Source: an uncultured Pygmaiobacter sp.
Lineage (GTDB): Bacteria; Bacillota; Clostridia; Oscillospirales; Ruminococcaceae
Reading direction: 5' to 3'
Length of the DNA: 44,306 nucleotides
Assembly (NCBI GenBank): GCA_944386485.1
Contig: CALXBG010000047.1
Span: 1 to 44,306, forward strand
Notes under the pieces: model-generated
The model's database searches: none
Told to the model about the DNA's origin: nothing
Seen by the model: the letters and a program-made list of their open reading frames with translations, nothing else
Part shown: piece by piece, positions 40,288-44,306 of the stretch
Numbering within the stretch: position 1 is the stretch's first letter
Layout: each line of letters starts with the position of its first letter
Position numbers and translations under genes: made by a program

Positions 40288-41406
40288 TTATTTTTCTTCC
40301 CAGATCGGCTCCTTGAGCACCCAGCGCCCAAAGCGGTCCTTTTCAAACAAATCGGTGTTGTAGAACCGGTCGAGAATCGACCAGAACTCGCTCTCGGAAT
40401 AGCCGCAGAATTCACAGAAATCCCGCACGCAGAGCGGATCCAGCGCGCCGTCCCGCTCCTTGATGATGGGGATGGCCTCCTCGCGGGTCATCAGCCCGTA
40501 ACGGATATACCGGGCGGTGTAGTCGGTGGCGGCGGCGTGGCCGAACTTCGGATATTTCAGCCAGCTGTGTACCAGATAGGCACGGCTGTCGATCTGGTCA
40601 AAGTTCTCGGCATGATGGGCGCGGTCCCACTCGTGGGTCAGATCATGGAAGCCGTGCGCCTTCGCGATCTGATAATTCTTAAAGCTGTTCCAGGGCAGGA
40701 AATAGCTCATATAGAACGGGTCGAGCTTGGCCAGCTCCTCGGCGGAGGGGGCCTCGGTCAGGATCAGGTCGTTCTCGCTGACGCCATAGCTCAGCAGCTC
40801 CTCCTTCGGGAAGCCGACGGCCACGCCGTTCTCGATCTGGCCCTTGGCGGAATAGGTCTCCTCGTCGGCATTGCCGCCGTACTCAAAGCTGACGTTCTCG
40901 CCGTAGCAGAGGAAGGGGGTGTTGAACTTTGCCGCCATGTGCAGCGGGAAGGTATAGATCAGGCGGTCGACATACCAGGTCGGCTTGCCGTATTTCTCAA
41001 AAAAGGCGCGCATCAGCTTCTTCTGTGCCTTGATGTTCGGCTTGCAGCTGATGATGGTGCAGCCGAACTCCTCGCTGATGTTTTTCAGGTTATGCTTGCC
41101 CGCCTCGGTCATCGGGAAGTTGTCCTCGACGCTGAAGAGGATGGGGTTCATGTGCATGATCTCTTTGAGGATATACACCTGGAAATGGCTGTCCTTGCCG
41201 CCCGAGACCGCGACGGCGCAATCGTAGCCGCCGGGGCCGTTCATCCCGCGGTATTTGTCGCACATCGCCTCAAATTCTTTCCAGCGGGCATCCCAGTCCA
41301 CCTGGCTGCGGTGTTCATAGTGGCGGCAGGCCGAGCAGACACCCTCGGCGTCGAAGGTAATGCCGGGCCGGGTATCGGGCATGGTGCACTTTTTGCAGTA
41401 TTTCAT
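40288..41406 (-). CDS. N-acetyl sugar amidotransferase (PseA/WbpG type)
   Basis: ATP-dependent PP-loop enzyme of 372 residues that converts an N-acetyl group of a surface sugar to an acetamidino group. A Zn-like site starts the protein (YCKKCTMPDTRPGITF, VCSACRHYE). The PP-loop is AVAVSGGKDSHFQVYIL, and LCYGENVSFEYGG and HEWDRAHHAENF are family blocks. In Pseudomonas, WbpG needs HisH/HisF-like partners to supply ammonia, and none is seen here. The in-frame start at 41427 is rejected in favour of ATG 41406 with AAAGGAG. It is last in the surface-glycan cluster. Confidence 0.9.
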   Translation of the reverse strand: MKYCKKCTMPDTRPGITFDAEGVCSACRHYEHRSQVDWDARWKEFEAMCDKYRGMNGPGGYDCAVAVSGGKDSHFQVYILKEIMHMNPILFSVEDNFPMTEAGKHNLKNISEEFGCTIISCKPNIKAQKKLMRAFFEKYGKPTWYVDRLIYTFPLHMAAKFNTPFLCYGENVSFEYGGNADEETYSAKGQIENGVAVGFPKEELLSYGVSENDLILTEAPSAEELAKLDPFYMSYFLPWNSFKNYQIAKAHGFHDLTHEWDRAHHAENFDQIDSRAYLVHSWLKYPKFGHAAATDYTARYIRYGLMTREEAIPIIKERDGALDPLCVRDFCEFCGYSESEFWSILDRFYNTDLFEKDRFGRWVLKEPIWEEK

Positions 41407-41457
41407 CCGAATTTCTCCTTTTGTCAATCGAAAGGGCCTATTTGGGCCGGCTTTTCT

Positions 41458-42813
41458 TTATTGTACCCGATTTTTGTCGGTATCACAAGCCGGATTTGCA
41501 AGGACAAAGCGGCGCAGCTTTTCCTCCCAGCGGGCGACCTGTTCCTTTGAGACCTTTGCCTTTTGGATATAGCCCCAGATCCGCCCCGCAAAGGAGGCGA
41601 ACGGCGGACAGAGCTTCGCAAACCGCGCCGGGTTGAGATGTATCGCATCCATCGCGTGGATGCCGATCAGCGCGAAGAATTTCAGCCAGTTGAAATGCGG
41701 CTTGAAACCGGGCGCAAACGGGTCGTCCCGCGGCGCTTCGCGGTGGACCTGCTCGAGCAGGCCCGCCATCCGCAGATAGGCTGCACGGCCGGGGTCGTTG
41801 TCAAAGTACCCCTCGATGACCTCCTTGTCCAGCGGAAAGGCAGCCGGCGGCGCATCCATCGCCGCGGCAAAGGATGCGTAGTCGGTCAGATACCGACCAC
41901 CCTTGTAGATCACCGGGTCAAACTCGTGGGGGATCGGCACCGGCCGCAGGATCTCACAGCTCTTGCCGGCAAAATAGACCTCGGCGACGGCGGTGCTCAT
42001 CCAGATCAGGATGCCGTCTGCCGCGACGATCCATTGCTTGACCGAATCCTCGAAGATCACATGAAAGTTCGGCCGCTTTTGCTCCAGCGCGGCCAGCGCC
42101 GGGCTGTTCCACTCGGAGGGATGGCGCCGGTAGACCAGCTCGACCTCGGGATGGTCGGCGAGGTAGCGGTCAAACCAGTCGAGGGTCGCGGCCATTGATT
42201 CCCGGTTGACCCGGGCAAAATCGGTGAAATCCTGCCCCGCCATCTCGGACAGCTCCCGCACCTCGTCCTCACCCATCGAAGCATAACCGAAACTGGAGAT
42301 ATAGAGCAGCAGCTTCTTTTCAGGGTCGAGGCCAAACCGCCTGCAGAGGGCGGCCTTGTCCTCAAAATAACCCGCAAACTCCGGGCGCAGGAAGTCCATC
42401 ATGATCGCCCCGGTCACCGGCGCGTTCTCTTCCGGCATCCCATGCTCGATCAGCCGGCGGCGGGTGCGCTCTCCCCAGCAGGTCTGCACACACCGCTTGG
42501 CATTGCCCTCAAAGTTGAACCAGGGCTCGGCTTCCTGGGTGTCCGAGAGCATCTGTTCCCAGTGCAGGTTGACCACCCGCCGGCAGCGGCCGACATTGTT
42601 GTAGACATGGCTGTTGAGCCCCTCGTTGTCGTACAGGTTGCTCGCCACCAGCACCCGCGGCCGGCGCCAGATGAAGTATTTGAGCTTTTTGCGGTCGAGC
42701 AGCTGACGGATCTCGACCGAGTAGCCACGCCGCTCAAGTTCGAGTTTGAGCAGCAGCAGGCTCTCGTACTCCCGCACCACATGCTCGTAGAGAATCAGAA
42801 AATCCAGCCCCAT
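41458..42813 (-). CDS. Surface carbohydrate biosynthesis protein, GT-B-like
   Basis: Cytosolic protein of 451 residues. The opening MGLDFLILYEHVVREYESLLLLKLELERRGYSVEI and the later VVNLHWEQMLSDTQEAEPWFNFEGN resemble proteins annotated as surface carbohydrate biosynthesis proteins. The C-terminal half looks like a GT-B glycosyl- or polyol-phosphate-transferase (LLYISSFGYASMGEDEVRELS, VYRRHPSEW, DGILIWMSTAVAEVYFAGKS). A family-wide reaction is not established. ATG 42813 shares a base with the upstream stop (TGATG); a GTG at 42816 is the alternative. It lies between the SGNH and amidotransferase genes. Confidence 0.75.
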   Translation of the reverse strand: MGLDFLILYEHVVREYESLLLLKLELERRGYSVEIRQLLDRKKLKYFIWRRPRVLVASNLYDNEGLNSHVYNNVGRCRRVVNLHWEQMLSDTQEAEPWFNFEGNAKRCVQTCWGERTRRRLIEHGMPEENAPVTGAIMMDFLRPEFAGYFEDKAALCRRFGLDPEKKLLLYISSFGYASMGEDEVRELSEMAGQDFTDFARVNRESMAATLDWFDRYLADHPEVELVYRRHPSEWNSPALAALEQKRPNFHVIFEDSVKQWIVAADGILIWMSTAVAEVYFAGKSCEILRPVPIPHEFDPVIYKGGRYLTDYASFAAAMDAPPAAFPLDKEVIEGYFDNDPGRAAYLRMAGLLEQVHREAPRDDPFAPGFKPHFNWLKFFALIGIHAMDAIHLNPARFAKLCPPFASFAGRIWGYIQKAKVSKEQVARWEEKLRRFVLANPACDTDKNRVQ

Positions 42814-43838
42814 CACGCCACCTCGCTAAACAGGATCTCGGTCCAGGTGGGCAGCCCGTGAACCGTATCAATGTGGAAACCGTCGTAGAACATGGCGTCC
42901 GGCCAGGCGGGATCATTTGCCCACTCATAGTCGAGCACCAGCGCGCCGCAGTCCTCCAGCGCCGCGAGGGCGGGCTGCATCGCCTCGTCGATGCCCAGCG
43001 GCTCGCAGACCAGCGCGCGCACACTCTGCTCCATCGGAGGCAGCACGATGGTCAGCGCAATGCCCTTTTCGGCGCAGAAGCCGGCGAGGTCGAGCAGCTT
43101 TTCCAGCGCCTCCTCGTTGATCGAAAAACGGCTCTGATCCGGGGTCGCTGCCAGCATTGCGGCGGCCATCTCGGCGGCGTTTGCGAGGTTGCCCTCTTCG
43201 TCATAAATCCGCTCGGGCAACGCGCCGCTCACCGCGCAGTTGCCGTAAAGGGTCGCGGCGTAGTCGATCAGATCCCGGCGGAAGGGCAGCGGCGCGCCGC
43301 TTTCCTCATACTCGTCGGGGGTATGCTCGGCGGTCTCCTCGACGTCGGGCCGCCCGGCCAGCTTGTCCCCGATCACCGTCAGGGTGTTGATATTGTACTC
43401 GAGATTGAACAGATAGGCCGCGGGGTTTTCCAGCTGGGTCTCGATGGCGGCCATCCGGTTTGCGGTGCGATAGGCGGCGTTCAGGGTGTAGAAGGACAAC
43501 CCAAACACCACCCGCTCAATATCGGGGTTCTGGTCATAGAGATAGTAAAATTCGTCAATACTCTCTTCAAGGCTCGCCCCGCCGTAGGAGACGTTCGCCC
43601 AGCCCTCGCCGGCGACCTGCTCCACCAGTTCCATGTCGAAATGGGCCATCCGACTGTCACCGAGCAGAATGTTCGGCTGTGGGTCGCTCAGATAGGCGCG
43701 CAGCCGGGCGATCGGGGCGTTGCCGCCCGCGTCCTGCCGCAGCCCGAAATAGTTGTTCGGCTCAAAGGCCACAAAGACCGCGAGGTATACCGCCAGCGGC
43801 AGCAGCGCGAGGGCGAGCTTTGCTAAAAATTTCTTCAT
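42813..43838 (-). CDS. SGNH-hydrolase-like (DltD/AlgJ-type) exported protein
   Basis: Protein of 341 residues with an N-terminal signal anchor (AKLALALLPLAVYLAVFVAF) and an outside SGNH fold. NILLGDSRMAHFD has the GDS nucleophile, NVSYGGASLEESI the block II Gly, and FYDGFHID the D-x-x-H pair that completes the triad. This is the pattern of DltD and AlgJ/AlgX, partners of MBOAT enzymes that acylate surface polymers. It follows the MBOAT gene directly and its stop overlaps the next start, so it forms one transcription unit. Confidence 0.85.
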   Translation of the reverse strand: MKKFLAKLALALLPLAVYLAVFVAFEPNNYFGLRQDAGGNAPIARLRAYLSDPQPNILLGDSRMAHFDMELVEQVAGEGWANVSYGGASLEESIDEFYYLYDQNPDIERVVFGLSFYTLNAAYRTANRMAAIETQLENPAAYLFNLEYNINTLTVIGDKLAGRPDVEETAEHTPDEYEESGAPLPFRRDLIDYAATLYGNCAVSGALPERIYDEEGNLANAAEMAAAMLAATPDQSRFSINEEALEKLLDLAGFCAEKGIALTIVLPPMEQSVRALVCEPLGIDEAMQPALAALEDCGALVLDYEWANDPAWPDAMFYDGFHIDTVHGLPTWTEILFSEVA

Positions 43839-43850
43839 CCCGCACCTCCC

Positions 43851-44306
43851 TCAAAAACCGGCATAGGCAAAGCTGACGGTGCCAAAGCCGCCGCTTTGCA
43901 TGATGTAGGCGACCAGTACGCAGCCGATCAACAGATAATAGACCGCCCAGCGAGCAAGAGGCCGCAGCCCGGCCACCGCCCCGATCACCGGCTTGTCCCG
44001 CAGCTTGAAGCATTGGAACCAGTCGGCGACAAAGGCGAGGGTGAGCACCACCAGAAGAAAAGCAAAGTAGCCCGTGACCATGATCGGCTTGGCATAAAAG
44101 CCGGATTCGACCGCGGCGACGGTCTGGGCGGCAAAACCGGAAAGCGACCAGCCACGGGTCATCCGCGCAAGGCAGGAAAAGGCGTCGGACACGGTGCCCC
44201 CGGCCAGCAGCCCGACCCGGAAAAAGACCAAGCTCGTCGTCCAGAGCACAAAGACCCCGGCGGTCTTGAAGACCCGCAGCGGCAGCCCCGGGCGCTTTTT
44301 CGGCTT
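43851..44306 (-). CDS. MBOAT O-acyltransferase, C-terminal part (5' end cut by window edge)
   Basis: The reading frame is open to the right edge; the 151 visible residues are the C-terminal membrane part of a DltB/AlgI-like acyltransferase. FKTAGVFVLWTTSLVFFRVG precedes DAFSCLARM, which corresponds to the 'fl.vc.aWvfFRa....a' block of MBOATs. Several hydrophobic helices follow. The active-site His lies outside the window. The enzyme would move acyl groups across the membrane for the SGNH protein 12 nt downstream. The GTG at 44249 is internal, not a start. Confidence 0.85.
   Translation of the reverse strand, partial: KPKKRPGLPLRVFKTAGVFVLWTTSLVFFRVGLLAGGTVSDAFSCLARMTRGWSLSGFAAQTVAAVESGFYAKPIMVTGYFAFLLVVLTLAFVADWFQCFKLRDKPVIGAVAGLRPLARWAVYYLLIGCVLVAYIMQSGGFGTVSFAYAGF

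Overview
The window is 44.3 kb of GC-rich (about 60 % by eye), densely coding DNA. It most likely comes from an anaerobic Clostridia, probably of the Oscillospiraceae/Ruminococcaceae kind. The supporting features are a complete rnfCDGEAB operon, a methionine T-box in front of metNIQ, an ftsEX-M23-S41 cluster, a 6S RNA of the Firmicutes type, DUF1292 and DUF3842 proteins, and frequent GTG/TTG starts. No rRNA, tRNA, CRISPR array, prophage or complete transposon was seen.

Layout. 1-4.3 kb: DUF3842 (cut by the left edge), a cardiolipin synthase, a cyclophilin lipoprotein, a DUF1292 protein, a probable 6S RNA and a LUD-domain protein. 4.4-9.3 kb: a rhamnose surface-glycan operon (family-2 glycosyltransferase, rfbA, rfbD, rfbB, no rfbC) ending in a PatB/MalY aminotransferase. 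9.4-10.2 kb: a 47-residue membrane protein and a CBM9-like protein. 10.3-15.4 kb: the Rnf ferredoxin:NAD+ oxidoreductase operon, with its own consensus promoter and a structured leader. 15.4-20.7 kb: a creatininase-family protein, then a response regulator/histidine kinase operon followed by two related exported proteins, the second of which is broken. 20.7-22 kb: a pair of palindromic repeats and a COG1237-type metallo-beta-lactamase-fold protein.

22-25.1 kb holds the most interesting unit: a LexA/CI-like S24 repressor divergent from a small two-helix membrane protein, a radical SAM DNA-repair-type protein (TIGR03916 type) and its partner (TIGR03915 type). Two copies of the same 15-bp operator, ACAAC-N5-GTTGT, each lie exactly between the -35 and -10 of the two divergent promoters, and the repressor mRNA appears leaderless. 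This looks like a compact, self-controlled, damage-inducible (SOS-like) repair unit.

25.2-27.7 kb: a broken Fur-family gene with apparently intact Fur-type operators, an RsuA-type pseudouridine synthase and a PucR/CdaR-type regulator. 27.8-33.7 kb: ftsE, ftsX, an EnvC-like M23 factor, an S41 protein whose catalytic serine position reads as aspartate, a large noncoding region, and a G5/3D cell-wall protein. 33.8-35.2 kb: a TetR regulator and a methyltransferase. 35.2-38 kb: methionine ABC transporter metNIQ (minus strand) under a Met T-box. 38-40.3 kb: an RDD protein and SppA, divergent from a PPOx-like flavoprotein. 40.3-44.3 kb: a surface-glycan cluster (MBOAT acyltransferase cut by the right edge, SGNH hydrolase, surface carbohydrate protein, PseA/WbpG-like amidotransferase).

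All functional names come from reading motifs and family resemblance; no database search was run.
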